Assembly (NCBI RefSeq): GCF_963676475.1
Contig: NZ_OY781107.1
Location: 124,001-188,000 of the forward strand
Direction: 5' to 3'
Length of the DNA: 64,000 bases
Source: an uncultured Celeribacter sp.
GTDB lineage: Bacteria; Pseudomonadota; Alphaproteobacteria; Rhodobacterales; Rhodobacteraceae
The position numbers and the translations under genes are program-made. Each line of letters begins with the position of its first letter. The stretch's first letter is position 1. Positions 24,388 to 33,519 of this stretch are shown here, piece after piece. Under the pieces are notes generated by a model that worked only from the letters and a program-made list of their open reading frames with translations, was not told where the DNA came from and did no database searches.

Positions 24388-26568
24388 ATGGACCCGTTGA
24401 TGATGACCGATCCGCCGAAGGATTTGAAAAATCGCCCCAAGCTCGAAGGCGGCAAGCGTTTTGTCATGCACAGCCAGTTCGAGCCCTCCGGCGACCAGCC
24501 GACCGCCATCACGGAGCTCTCCGCTGCCATCGAGGCGGGCGAACACAATCAGGTGCTTTTGGGCGCCACCGGCACGGGTAAGACCTTTACCATGGCGAAG
24601 GTCATCGAGGCGACCCAGCGCCCGGCGATCATCCTTGCCCCGAACAAAACGCTGGCGGCACAGCTTTACGGCGAGTTCAAAGGCTTTTTCCCGGAAAACG
24701 CCGTCGAATATTTCGTGTCGTATTATGACTATTATCAGCCTGAGGCCTATGTCGCCCGCTCGGACACGTTCATCGAAAAAGAGAGCCAGATCAACGAACA
24801 GATCGACCGGATGCGCCACGCCGCCACCCGGTCTTTGTTGGAACGCGATGACGTGATCATTGTGGCCTCCGTGTCCTGCATCTACGGCCTCGGCTCGCCC
24901 GAATTGTACATGGCGATGACCATCGACCTGATGCAGGGGCAGGAGTACGACCAGCGCCAGTTGATGAGTGATCTCGTCGAGCTGCAATACCGCCGGAACG
25001 ACACGGCCTTTGACCGCGGGTCCTTCCGGGTGCGGGGAGACAGTTTGGAAATCTGGCCCGCCCACATGGAGGACCGCGCGTGGAAGCTGTCGTTCTTTGG
25101 TGAGGAGCTTGAAAGCATCACCGAATTCGATCCGCTGACGGGCAAGAAAACCGACACGTTGGAACAAGTGCGGGTCTACGCGAATTCGCACTATGTGACG
25201 CCGAAACCGACGATCAAACAGGCGATCAACGGCATCAAAGCCGAGCTGAAACAACAGCTTATCCGGTTCACCGATGAGGGCAAACTCCTTGAGGCGCAGC
25301 GACTGGAACAGCGCACGAACTTCGATCTTGAGATGCTGGAGGCCTCGGGATTTTGCAACGGGATCGAGAACTATTCGCGCTATCTGACGGGCCGCGCGCC
25401 GGGTGAGCCGCCGCCCACCCTGTTCGAATTCATCCCCGACAATGCGATTGTGTTCGCGGACGAAAGCCACGTCTCCGTGCCGCAGATCGGCGGCATGTAT
25501 CGCGGCGACTTTCGGCGCAAATCCACGCTGGCGGAGCATGGGTTTCGCCTGCCGTCCTGCATGGACAACCGGCCTTTGAAGTTCGAGGAATGGGACGCGA
25601 TGCGGCCGCAGTCTGTGTTTGTGTCCGCGACGCCGAAGGACTGGGAGTTGGAGCAATCCGGCGGTGTTTTCGTCGAACAGATCATTCGTCCGACCGGCCT
25701 TTTGGACCCCGTGGTGGAAATTCGCCCGGTGGACACGCAGGTGGACGATCTCTTGGACGAGGCCAAGAGAATGACCGCGTTGGGGCGGCGGATTTTGGTC
25801 ACCACGCTCACCAAACGCATGGCCGAAGACCTCACCGAATACCTCCACGAACAGGGGGTGCGGGTGCGCTATATGCACTCCGATATTGATACGATTGAAC
25901 GGATCGAGATCCTGCGCGACCTGCGGCTTGGGGCCTTTGACGTGCTGGTCGGGATCAACCTGTTGCGCGAAGGTTTGGACATCCCGGAATGTGGTCTGGT
26001 GGCCATTCTGGACGCCGACAAAGAGGGTTTCCTGCGCTCTGAGACCTCGCTCATCCAGACCATCGGTCGCGCCGCGCGGAATGCCGAGGGCCGCGTCATT
26101 TTGTATGCCGACAAGATCACCGGCTCGATGCAGCGCGCCATGGACGAAACCGACCGCCGCCGCGCGAAACAGATCGCCTATAACGAGGAACACGGCATCA
26201 CGCCGCAAACCGTCAAGAAGAACGTCGATGACATTCTGGCGGGGCTCTATCAGGGCGATGTGGACATGAACCGCGTGACCGCGACGATTGATAAGCCGAT
26301 GGCGGGGCAGAACCTGCAAGCCGTGCTGGACGGCCTCAAAACCGACATGCGCGTGGCCGCCGAGAATTTGGAATTCGAAGAAGCCGCCCGGCTCCGCGAC
26401 GAGATCAAGCGGCTCGAAACCGTCGATCTGGTGCTGCACGACGACCCGCTGGCAAGGCAATCGGCGGTGGACGACGCAGTGGCGGATGCCAAGGCGAAGA
26501 GCGGACGGTCGACGGCGGGGAGACCGGGGATGCGGGGTGGAAAGGCTGGACGGGGGAGGAAGAAGTGA
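24388..26568 (+). CDS. uvrB: UvrABC system protein B
   Basis: 726 residues, complete. Walker A is GATGTGKT (residues 59-66). The DNA-probing beta-hairpin region is YYDYYQPEAY. Later come DESHVSVPQIGGMYRGD, the helicase motifs NLLREGLDIPE and QTIGRAARN, and the C-terminal UVR domain (LEFEEAARLRDEIKRLE). UvrB verifies DNA damage after UvrA and loads UvrC in nucleotide excision repair. The start has AAGGAGCC ahead of the ATG. The Gly/Arg/Lys-rich tail is normal variation. Confidence 0.97.
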   Translation: MDPLMMTDPPKDLKNRPKLEGGKRFVMHSQFEPSGDQPTAITELSAAIEAGEHNQVLLGATGTGKTFTMAKVIEATQRPAIILAPNKTLAAQLYGEFKGFFPENAVEYFVSYYDYYQPEAYVARSDTFIEKESQINEQIDRMRHAATRSLLERDDVIIVASVSCIYGLGSPELYMAMTIDLMQGQEYDQRQLMSDLVELQYRRNDTAFDRGSFRVRGDSLEIWPAHMEDRAWKLSFFGEELESITEFDPLTGKKTDTLEQVRVYANSHYVTPKPTIKQAINGIKAELKQQLIRFTDEGKLLEAQRLEQRTNFDLEMLEASGFCNGIENYSRYLTGRAPGEPPPTLFEFIPDNAIVFADESHVSVPQIGGMYRGDFRRKSTLAEHGFRLPSCMDNRPLKFEEWDAMRPQSVFVSATPKDWELEQSGGVFVEQIIRPTGLLDPVVEIRPVDTQVDDLLDEAKRMTALGRRILVTTLTKRMAEDLTEYLHEQGVRVRYMHSDIDTIERIEILRDLRLGAFDVLVGINLLREGLDIPECGLVAILDADKEGFLRSETSLIQTIGRAARNAEGRVILYADKITGSMQRAMDETDRRRAKQIAYNEEHGITPQTVKKNVDDILAGLYQGDVDMNRVTATIDKPMAGQNLQAVLDGLKTDMRVAAENLEFEEAARLRDEIKRLETVDLVLHDDPLARQSAVDDAVADAKAKSGRSTAGRPGMRGGKAGRGRKK

Positions 26569-26989
26569 AAATATTTCCATTAAGTATCAATCACTTAAAA
26601 AAAACACTTTGACCCTATCTTTTTTGACAAGTTTATATTTCACCATAGCTGTGTTCTATAGTCTCGCATGTGCACTAGCGCATCGAAAGCAAGAAAGGTG
26701 GTTAATGCTATGCTGATCATTTTCTCAGTCATAGGATCTAGCGCATCAATTGCATCGTACGTTTCTCAGTTGCAAATGGATAAAGCCGAATGCGCATTCG
26801 GCAAAGACACTGACTGAGAAACTTAGGGGCCCAAACCCCAAAGGGGTTTGGGCAAAACTGTAACTGGGTGCAGGGAAACACTTCGCAAAAAGAACCTGCA
26901 CCCAACTTCAGATACATCAAAGATAGCTTCATTTGATGGTTATTACCAACCCACTTTTAGACACCTATTGAGAGCGAAATATCTCAAAC
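26569..26989. other. Intergenic stretch with two inverted repeats
   Basis: AT-rich after uvrB. A possible 35-residue ORF (26710-26817, start MLIIFSVIGS) is not well supported. An 11-bp perfect inverted repeat lies at 26829-26853 (GCCCAAACCCC and GGGGTTTGGGC). A second, TGGGTGCAGG and CCTGCACCCA, spans about 26864-26904. Neither has a T-tract on a gene's coding strand. They may be recombination or protein-binding sites. Confidence 0.45.
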
Positions 26990-28141
26990 TCACTCCGCCG
27001 CCAGCCCCTTCCCCAAAGGCCCCTGCCCGCTCGGTGTTTCTCCCTTGATCTCGAAACTCGCCCGCGTCCGGGGCAGCGCGTGGGGATGCGCGCCCTGCAG
27101 CCACGTCAACAATTTCTCCCGCACTTCACAGCGCAGCTCCCACAGTCTCGGCGAGGTACGTGCCGACATCAGCCCGCGCAGTTCCACCACGTCCGACGCG
27201 CTGTCCACGACTTGCAGGTTCACCACCTGCCCGTCCCAATAGTCGCTCTCTTGCACGAATTCCTTCACCTTCGCCCGGATGTCATCAATCGGCGCGGTGT
27301 AGTCGACGCGCCACATCACGGCGCCGATGACGTTGGTGCTGTCGCGGGTCCAGTTCTCGAACGGGTGCTCGATGAAATAGGTCAGCGGCACGACCAGACG
27401 CCGCCAGTCCCAGATGCGGATGACGACATAGGTGGCGGTGATTTCTTCGATCCAGCCCCATTCCCCCTCGACGATCACCACATCGTTGATGCGGATCGGT
27501 TGGGTGAGCGCGATCTGGATGCCTGCGAAGACATTCGACAGCACGGGCCGCGCGGCGATGCCGAGGACAAGACCCGCGACACCGGCGGAGGCGAATAGCC
27601 CGGTGCCGATCTCGCGCACGCCGGGGAAGGTCAAAAGGATGCCGCCAGCGGTGAACAGGAAAATGGTAAAAAACATCACTTGGCGCAGCACCCGCAACTG
27701 AGTGAGTGTTTTGCGCGCGGTGAGGTTTTCTTCGTCATCCGTCTGATAGCGGCTCATCGCGCGGGTGGTGAAATGGTTGGCGACGATGTAACTGGCCCAG
27801 CCGAGTGTCAGGATCAGGATGATGCCCATGACGTGGCGGATGGTGGCGAGCCAGGAGCTTGGCAGAGAGACCAGAGGCAGCACCACCATGAGCGACAGGA
27901 AGACGGCCATGAGGCGCATCGGGATAATCGCCTGACGCATGGTGACGCGGGCGATATGAGAGCGGTCGGAGAAGAGACGGCGGATCACCGCACGGAGGCT
28001 CCAGTTGACGAGTAGGCCCACGAGAATGGCGCCCACGACGATGGCGACATCGACGAAAAAGTAATCGAGGCGGACGAAGAAGGTGCGGGTTTCGGAGAGA
28101 AGCTCTTCGAAGGTCAAGAGGGAGGTCCCTATGCTGTGCAT
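26990..28141 (-). CDS. MscS family mechanosensitive ion channel
   Basis: 383 residues from the ATG at 28141; the frame stays open to 28234 but the extra residues are not membrane-like. Three to four hydrophobic helices are followed by the pore helix TM3-like segment (IGTGLFASAGVAGLVLGIAA), then PVLSNVFAGIQIALTQPIRINDVVIV, the classical MscS domain. The protein should form a heptameric inner-membrane channel relieving osmotic pressure. The C-terminal domain ends with a short Gly-rich tail. Confidence 0.88.
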   Translation of the reverse strand: MHSIGTSLLTFEELLSETRTFFVRLDYFFVDVAIVVGAILVGLLVNWSLRAVIRRLFSDRSHIARVTMRQAIIPMRLMAVFLSLMVVLPLVSLPSSWLATIRHVMGIILILTLGWASYIVANHFTTRAMSRYQTDDEENLTARKTLTQLRVLRQVMFFTIFLFTAGGILLTFPGVREIGTGLFASAGVAGLVLGIAARPVLSNVFAGIQIALTQPIRINDVVIVEGEWGWIEEITATYVVIRIWDWRRLVVPLTYFIEHPFENWTRDSTNVIGAVMWRVDYTAPIDDIRAKVKEFVQESDYWDGQVVNLQVVDSASDVVELRGLMSARTSPRLWELRCEVREKLLTWLQGAHPHALPRTRASFEIKGETPSGQGPLGKGLAAE

Positions 28142-28274
28142 GATCCAATAACTACCTAGAGCACCGCGCGAGGGGTCAAGACCTAGCCCGAATTCCACCT
28201 GCTGCACGCTCCAGATCAAGGCGGGCCGCACCACAAATGGCTAAAATAGACGCAGTTTACGAAGGAGGAGGATC

Positions 28275-28661
28275 ATGAGCGATTACATTTTCGAACTGAG
28301 CCACAAAAGCACCTCTGCGAAAATTCGTTTGCGGATGTATGTCGTCTGGGGCGCGGGGGATGATGACGACAGCATGGTCGTGCGGTGGGAAGAGGTGCCG
28401 CACGGCACACCGTCGCTCAAGCTGATGCTGGAAGGCGGTGTGGTCTATTGGGACCCGAAGACCGGGGACTGGACCTTCTGCAAGGATGTTCTGTCCAAGA
28501 ATTATGTCCTCAAGATTGATGCACCGCGCTACATCGGCCTCGATGAGCTGACCGGGGCCTACCACGGGCCGGTCTCGGGCAAACTTCAACTCAACCTCGA
28601 CGCCAGCACAAAGCACAAACTGCCGACGGCGGGCTGGGAGTGGCGGTTTATCGAAAAGTGA
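28275..28661 (+). CDS. Hypothetical protein
   Basis: 128 residues with a strong GGAGGAGG ribosome binding site. It is beta-rich and acidic (WGAGDDDDSMVVRWEEV), with no signal peptide or membrane segment. No family recognised. It is a single-gene unit, convergent with the rhodanese gene and divergent from the MscS gene. Confidence 0.7.
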   Translation: MSDYIFELSHKSTSAKIRLRMYVVWGAGDDDDSMVVRWEEVPHGTPSLKLMLEGGVVYWDPKTGDWTFCKDVLSKNYVLKIDAPRYIGLDELTGAYHGPVSGKLQLNLDASTKHKLPTAGWEWRFIEK

Positions 28662-28680
28662 TGCCGACAACCGGCATCAC
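28658..28680. terminator. Hairpin between convergent genes
   Basis: GTGATGCCG pairs with CGGCATCAC around a five-base loop, overlapping the stop codon of the upstream gene. The T-tract is weak. It may act as a bidirectional terminator. Confidence 0.5.
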
Positions 28681-28724
28681 TCTGGCCTTTACTGTGGCCT
28701 TTTCGCGCCGCTTCATTCGGCAAG

Positions 28725-29315
28725 TCACTCTCCGGTGACGCTCAGACCCAGCATACGCCAGACCTGCATGCCGCCGCGGTAGTAATGGATTTTCTCCGCC
28801 GGGTAGCCCGCTTCGATCATGCGCCGGGCGGCGGTGGGGGATTGGCCACACCACGGGCCGTTGCAATAGAGCGCGACGGTTTTGACCTGATCGCCTTCGC
28901 AGATGAAGCCCTCGAAATCCGGCTCACAGCCCAGTTCGCCCAGTCGGTCGGCGGCCTCGGTATAGGGCATATGCACCGCACCGGGAATAGCACCGCCGTC
29001 GAAATCGGGTTTGACGCGGCTGTCCAAAACCATGGCCTCCGGGTCCTGCAACATCGCGATCAGTTCCAGCTCGCCGATGGTGGTCACGCCCTCTGCCGGT
29101 GTCATCGGCTGGATGCAGAAATTCGGACAGGGACGTGAGGTCTGGGCCCACGCGCCCAAAACCATATTGTCGTTGTCCTGAATACGGGAAATCTCCATCG
29201 GCCCCGAAGGCGTTTCCACTGTCGCGGACATCATATCGGGGGTGATCCCCACCGGATCGGCCCAGGCGCCGCCCGCGAGCACGATCAAAGCTGCTGTCAA
29301 AATCTTTTGCATCAA
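28725..29315 (-). CDS. Exported rhodanese-like protein
   Basis: 196 residues. The N-terminus (KILTAALIVLAGGAWA) is a signal peptide. The rhodanese domain has DSRVKPDFDGGAIPGAVHMPY and the active-site loop CNGPWCGQSP with the catalytic Cys. It is probably a periplasmic sulfurtransferase or sulfur carrier. The start overlaps the stop of the ABM gene (ATGA), so the two form an operon. Confidence 0.85.
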   Translation of the reverse strand: MMQKILTAALIVLAGGAWADPVGITPDMMSATVETPSGPMEISRIQDNDNMVLGAWAQTSRPCPNFCIQPMTPAEGVTTIGELELIAMLQDPEAMVLDSRVKPDFDGGAIPGAVHMPYTEAADRLGELGCEPDFEGFICEGDQVKTVALYCNGPWCGQSPTAARRMIEAGYPAEKIHYYRGGMQVWRMLGLSVTGE

Positions 29316-29629
29316 TAAATTCCTTCCACTTCATACATGACGGGTTCGAACGACTTGCACATGCCGTTGATCTCCCGATTGCGTTTGCGCATCTCCTCGG
29401 TGCGCAACATTGCCTGGTAATCCTCGCGCTTTTGCCATTGCGAATAATTGGCGATCCGGGTTTGCGCGTCGTTGATATGAAGCGCCGCCGAAATGAACCC
29501 CGGCTGTTTCGAGATCACCTCATCGAAGGCGGATTGAAGCGCCTCCATGAGATCCTGGGCCACGCCGGGCGTGGTCTCGAAGGTTGTCAGAACGGTTTGA
29601 CAGGTTTTGTCTTTGGAAATGATCGGCAT
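29312..29629 (-). CDS. ABM domain protein (putative monooxygenase)
   Basis: 105 residues. The pattern of PGVAQDLMEALQSAFDEVIS, GFISAALHINDAQTRIANYSQW and REDYQAML fits the antibiotic biosynthesis monooxygenase-like dimeric ferredoxin-fold family. Members degrade or modify small aromatic or haem-like compounds, but many are uncharacterised. First gene of a two-gene operon with the rhodanese. Confidence 0.8.
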   Translation of the reverse strand: MPIISKDKTCQTVLTTFETTPGVAQDLMEALQSAFDEVISKQPGFISAALHINDAQTRIANYSQWQKREDYQAMLRTEEMRKRNREINGMCKSFEPVMYEVEGIY

Positions 29630-30066
29630 CGTCTCCTCCCTCAGATGCGTCTGGCCGAAATGGGCCTGAGATGAGCATAGCACGATTAGAGTGCATTTTA
29701 GCCAGTGCGGATTTGGCGACTCACTTTAGAGGGGCTATATCTTTCGCATTCCGCGAAACGCTACGGTCCATATTAACCAGTGTTTTTCGGCTATTCTCCC
29801 AGCTTCTTCCCTGATCGCGCCCAAGCCTTGCCGCAATTGCTTGGGGCGCCCTGATTCATTTCATTTTTTCTATGATTTCAGCACATTAACCATAATAAAT
29901 CCTTGCCAGACCTAGGGGGGATTTAGCTAAAACTCTACCAATATCTCAATAGGCCCGGAAAATCGGCGCCGCACCATGTCCAGAACGGACCCATTCCCAT
30001 CCCTGAAAAAGCCTCGCCATCGACCCTGTCACGCGAGGCAGGAATGAGCCAAGAAAGGACAATGAC
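29630..30066. other. Intergenic region between divergent genes
   Basis: No gene seen. It should hold the promoters of the ABM-rhodanese operon (leftward) and the response regulator (rightward). GCGCCCAAGC at 29817 pairs with GCTTGGGGCGC at 29839, a possible structured leader element. The rest is AT-rich. Confidence 0.5.
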
Positions 30067-30759
30067 ATGCGCGTGCTGCTTGCCGAAACCAACTGGAATG
30101 CCATGACCGCCGCCGCCGGTCTGACCGAGGCCGGATTTCTCGTGACCCGTGTGAATGACGGGCGCGAATTGATGGATTTTGCCGATTTCGGCGAACAGAG
30201 CGCCATCGTTCTGGATCTCGACATGCCGGATATCAACGGCTTCAAAGTGATCGAGCAACTGCGCCGCAAAGATCCGCTGAAACCGATCTATGCGCTGACC
30301 GAGAAAACCGACTGGGCCAGCCGCAAGAAGGCCTATGACTGCGGCGCGGACGATGTGATTTCGGGTCCGGTGCATCCCGCCGCTTTGGCCGCACAGATCA
30401 AGGCCGCCGTGCGTCGTGCCGCAGGTTATTCCAGCGCCGCATTGCAGGTGGGGGCGCTGTGTCTGGACACGGAACAAACGCTGGCCATGCTTCATGGCAA
30501 GGCGTTGCAACTGACGCGCAAGGAATATGAAATCCTCGAGATGCTGGTGCTCAACCGTGAACGCCTGGTGACGCGGGAGACCTTTATGAACCATCTTTAC
30601 GCTTGGGACGACGAACCCGATGCCCGGATCATCAACGTCTATTTGAGCCGCATCCGCCAGCAGATCGAGAACTGCGGTGGCGATCCCGAGATGGTCGAAA
30701 CGGTTTGGGGACTGGGGTATAGGATCACATCCGACACAATGCGACGCAAAGCCGCCTGA
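30067..30759 (+). CDS. OmpR-family response regulator
   Basis: 230 residues. The receiver domain has phospho-acceptor D50 in VLDLDMPD and a Lys in ALTEKTDW. The usual acidic pair near the N-terminus is reduced to E7 followed by Thr, so metal binding may be altered. The C-terminal winged helix (LTRKEYEILEMLVLN, then RIINVYLSRIRQQIE and VWGLGYRI) is of OmpR/PhoB type. No histidine kinase gene is adjacent. Confidence 0.9.
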   Translation: MRVLLAETNWNAMTAAAGLTEAGFLVTRVNDGRELMDFADFGEQSAIVLDLDMPDINGFKVIEQLRRKDPLKPIYALTEKTDWASRKKAYDCGADDVISGPVHPAALAAQIKAAVRRAAGYSSAALQVGALCLDTEQTLAMLHGKALQLTRKEYEILEMLVLNRERLVTRETFMNHLYAWDDEPDARIINVYLSRIRQQIENCGGDPEMVETVWGLGYRITSDTMRRKAA

Positions 30760-30844
30760 TCGCTGGACGATTAAGATCGCATCAATCTTCTGAGACTATG
30801 GTCGATGGCAATCGCCTCGAACGATCCCAATTCGGAAAGCTTCC

Positions 30845-31049
30845 ATGTTTCGTATTTTGCTTCTCTGTCTCTTGATCTTTGCCGGAGGGACATGCGCAGT
30901 GCCAACGTCTCTTTTCGCGGGCACCGCCCCCGGTGAGCTTTCCGAATTGCAGCTGCGCATTGATGTTGCCGGTCGTCAGCGGATGCTGAGCCAGCGCATG
31001 GTGCGTGCAGCTTGCAATGCACATCTCGATCTCAACAGAGATCAGATTC
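30845..31049 (+). pseudogene. PilJ/NarX-like N-terminal domain gene, truncated by an IS
   Basis: Signal peptide (ILLLCLLIFAGGTCA), then LQLRIDVAGRQRMLSQRMVRAAC, the start of a type IV pili methyl-accepting (PilJ) domain. The gene is cut at 31050 by the end of an IS3 element; the frame stops soon after. In related genomes such genes often stand with nitrate/nitrite assimilation genes, and a broken nitrate cluster lies on the other side of the IS/Tn scar (inference). Confidence 0.75.
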
Positions 31050-31088
31050 TGAGCTACTCCCCATCTCTTGGACAGTTTCCAGCGTAAA

Positions 31089-31939
31089 TTAAGCTACTCT
31101 CTGCTCCTGCTGATCGGTTTGGGTTTTGTCATTTCTCAGCCAATAGACCACGGCAGGAGGCCTGCCGCCAAGGGCTGAGTGTGGGCGTTGGTTTTTGTAG
31201 AAGGTCATCCATTTCCCGACGCCCTCCTTCGCTTCTGATCCGGTCTCCCAGGCATGCAGGTCGACGCACTCGTATTTCGCTGCGCGGTCCTTCGGTTCAG
31301 GCTCCGCCACAGCCGCTCGATGAAGATATTGTCGAGGGTGAGCTTGCGAACGCCCTTGCCATCCATCGAGAGGCGCACGCCGGTCCGGCGCAGGCGATCT
31401 GTCCAGGCAAAAGATGTGAACTGAGATCCTTGGTCAGTATTCATGATCTCCGGCGGGCCGAAGCGGTGGATCGCCTCGTTCAGTGCCTCAACGCAGAAGT
31501 CCGCCTCCAGCGTATTCGAGATGCGCCAAGCCAGCACCTTACGGGTATGCCAATCCATAATGGCGACCAGATACAGGAACCCTCGGCGCATGGGCAGATA
31601 GGGATAGGTCTTGTGCCCTTTTGCCGGCCTGCTGGTGTTGGGCTTTTGGCAGATCGGCATCAGCCCCATCAGGCGCATCAGCCGGCGTATCCGTTTCTCG
31701 TTCACCAAATGGCCGTCGTTACGCAGGTGCCAAGTCATCTGGCGGACACCGAAGAACGGCGTTTCTAGGTCCGCAGGACGCTCATCAATCCGCCGCATCA
31801 GGCCGAGGTTCTGCTCCGTCTCGCCCTTGGGCTCGTAGTAATAGGACGAACGCGCGATCGACAGCAACCTGCACTGCTGACCGATAGACAACGCCGAATT
31901 GACCGGCTCAATCATATCGCGCCTCACTTGCCGGTCCAT
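31089..31939 (-). pseudogene. IS3 OrfB (element c), frameshifted
   Basis: The main part starts MDRQVRRDMIEP and carries the first two DDE residues (AIMDWHTRKVLAW, NTDQGSQFTS) and IFIERLWRSL with the Glu. Around 31290-31310 about 20 extra bases change the frame. The C-terminal part (KYECVDLHAWETGSEAK to QRPHSALGGRPPAVVYW) continues in another frame to 31089. Confidence 0.85.
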
Positions 31940-31941
31940 GG

Positions 31942-32220
31942 TTTGAGCTTTCTGGACAAAAAATCGTTGGCCACTGCCAGCTCCCCAATCTAGGCATGGA
32001 GTTCCTTCACCTGCTCTTCGTCGATCTCGGGGGCTTTCTTTCCGCCACGCTCGAACACGCCAGCCGCACCTTCAAGCAAGGCCCGCTTCCATTGATGGAT
32101 CATCGTCGGATGCACACCGAACCGGCTTGCCAGCTCGGCCGCCGTCTCCTCACCCTTCAGCGCTTCAAGCGCCACCTTCGCCTTGAACTCAGGCGCGTGT
32201 TGTTTCCGTTTCGACATCAT
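31942..32220 (-). pseudogene. IS3 OrfA (element c), nonsense mutation
   Basis: OrfA (KRKQHAPEFKAKVALEALKG, WKRALLEGAAGVFERG) stops at a TAG at 31992-31990 where the family has Lys. The remaining residues (IGELAVANDFLSRKLKPW) follow in frame. The element is therefore inactive. Confidence 0.85.
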
Positions 32221-32334
32221 TCGACCATTGTCCTCGGACCAATGGCGGACAAGGTCTCACTCTCCTTCTCGTCGAAGATCAGCAGACTGCAAATCGTAGC
32301 TTACGTCACTGTCCGAATTTCGGGGGGTAGCTCA

Positions 32335-32473
32335 CTGGCGCAGGTCATGGGAAACGCGGCGGCAAGCTGAAGTGGCGATCTTTGAATACATCAACGGGTT
32401 TTACAATCCGCGACGACGCCACTCAGCACTGGGCTGGAAAAGCCCGGTCGCCTTCGAGCGGAAGGTGGCTTAA
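32335..32473 (+). pseudogene. IS3 OrfB C-terminal fragment (element d)
   Basis: The frame ending at 32473 encodes EVAIFEYINGFYNPRRRHSA followed by LGWKSPVAFERKV, the conserved end of IS3 OrfB. Everything upstream is missing. It abuts element c on the left and the truncated tniA on the right. Confidence 0.85.
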
Positions 32474-33519
32474 ACGAGCACTTGGAGCGGCACAAAAACA
32501 GGACAGGTCCAGTCTCGGAAATTGCCGCCGACAATGGTGCAGAATTCATCTCGCCCGCGTTTCAAATGGCAGTCACCGACCTGTGCTGGACCATGACAAA
32601 TACCATCGCCGCGATGCCTGAGCTGCGCGGGATCATCGAACGTCTGTTCCGCACGGTCGGGTCAAAGCTTTTGGCTCATCTCTCTGGCCGAGCCTTCAGC
32701 AATGTCGTGGAGCGCGGCGACTATTCGAGCCAAGCTCTCGCGGCTCTGGACGAAGATGAATTGGCGCAGGTTTTCCTGCTTTTCTTCGTGGATATTTATC
32801 ACAACGAGCCGCACGAAGGACTGAACGGTGAGACGCCCGCCAATGCATGGCGTCGAGTGACGCAAAATACCGGGAAATTGCCGGAGCCGGATCCAGTCAC
32901 CGCACTGGCCGTCTTTGGCGTTCCTCTCCTGCGAAACTTAGGTCGCGGAGGCGTGGTTTTCTCAAGCATTCGGTATGTAAATGACGTTTTGCGCGAAAAG
33001 CTTTTGGACAGTGGAGGGCAGATTGCGATCCGCGTTGATCCTCAGGATCTGGGGTGGATCGCGGTCTTTGTGGGCGAGGAATGGCACCCCGCGTTTGCGA
33101 CCAATGCCGCCGTGCGAGGCATGGATTATCTGACCTGGCGAACTTTGGTGTTGGAAGAGCGGGCGCGGAGCAGGAAAGCGGCGTCGTTAAGTGAAGATAC
33201 GATTATCGCCGCTCGGAAGAGAATTCGAAACATCAACGGAGCTGCGATGGAGCGCACCGGAGTGGCGTTGCCCCTCGTGACGTCCGAGCTGCTACAGCAG
33301 GATCAACAGCAGCTGTTTATTGGTCTGAGCATCAGAGACAGCGTTGAAACACTGCCCATCACTGCGGTGACAGATGATGGTCTGTTCTCCGACGAAATTG
33401 ATGCAGGCGAGGAAATTTCACGGCCTCTGCCCGATGAATCTGATCAACCCGACGACACGGATATTTCGAAAAATCAACACAGCGGAAGCTATCTCTGGCC
33501 CGACGAGGAGGGTGAATAA
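32474..33519 (+). pseudogene. tniA: TniA/TnsB-like transposase, N-terminally truncated
   Basis: About 345 residues remain. The second catalytic Asp is in AADNGAEF and the Glu in LRGIIERLFRTVG. A Mu-type transposase C-terminal domain follows (DIYHNEPHEGLNGETPANAW, then the beta-barrel). The N-terminal DNA-binding domains and the first Asp are missing, cut by the IS3 fragment. This is the DDE transposase of Tn5053/Tn402/Tn7-like elements. Confidence 0.8.

Larger units (their letters stand above)
31050..32334 (-). mobile_element. Degraded IS3 family element c
   Basis: The ends TGAGCTAC(T/C)CCCC with GGACAGT further in match as inverted repeats (31050 and 32334). orfA and orfB are on the minus strand and both are broken. 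No target duplication is seen; the right flank is another IS3 fragment. Confidence 0.85.

Noticed and set aside
24259..26580. 773-codon frame opposite uvrB
   Set aside because: Shadow of uvrB on the other strand; composition is His/Arg-rich as expected for an antisense frame.
31050..32334. Target duplication for IS3 element c
   Set aside because: Bases next to the two ends do not match; the flanks have been rearranged.
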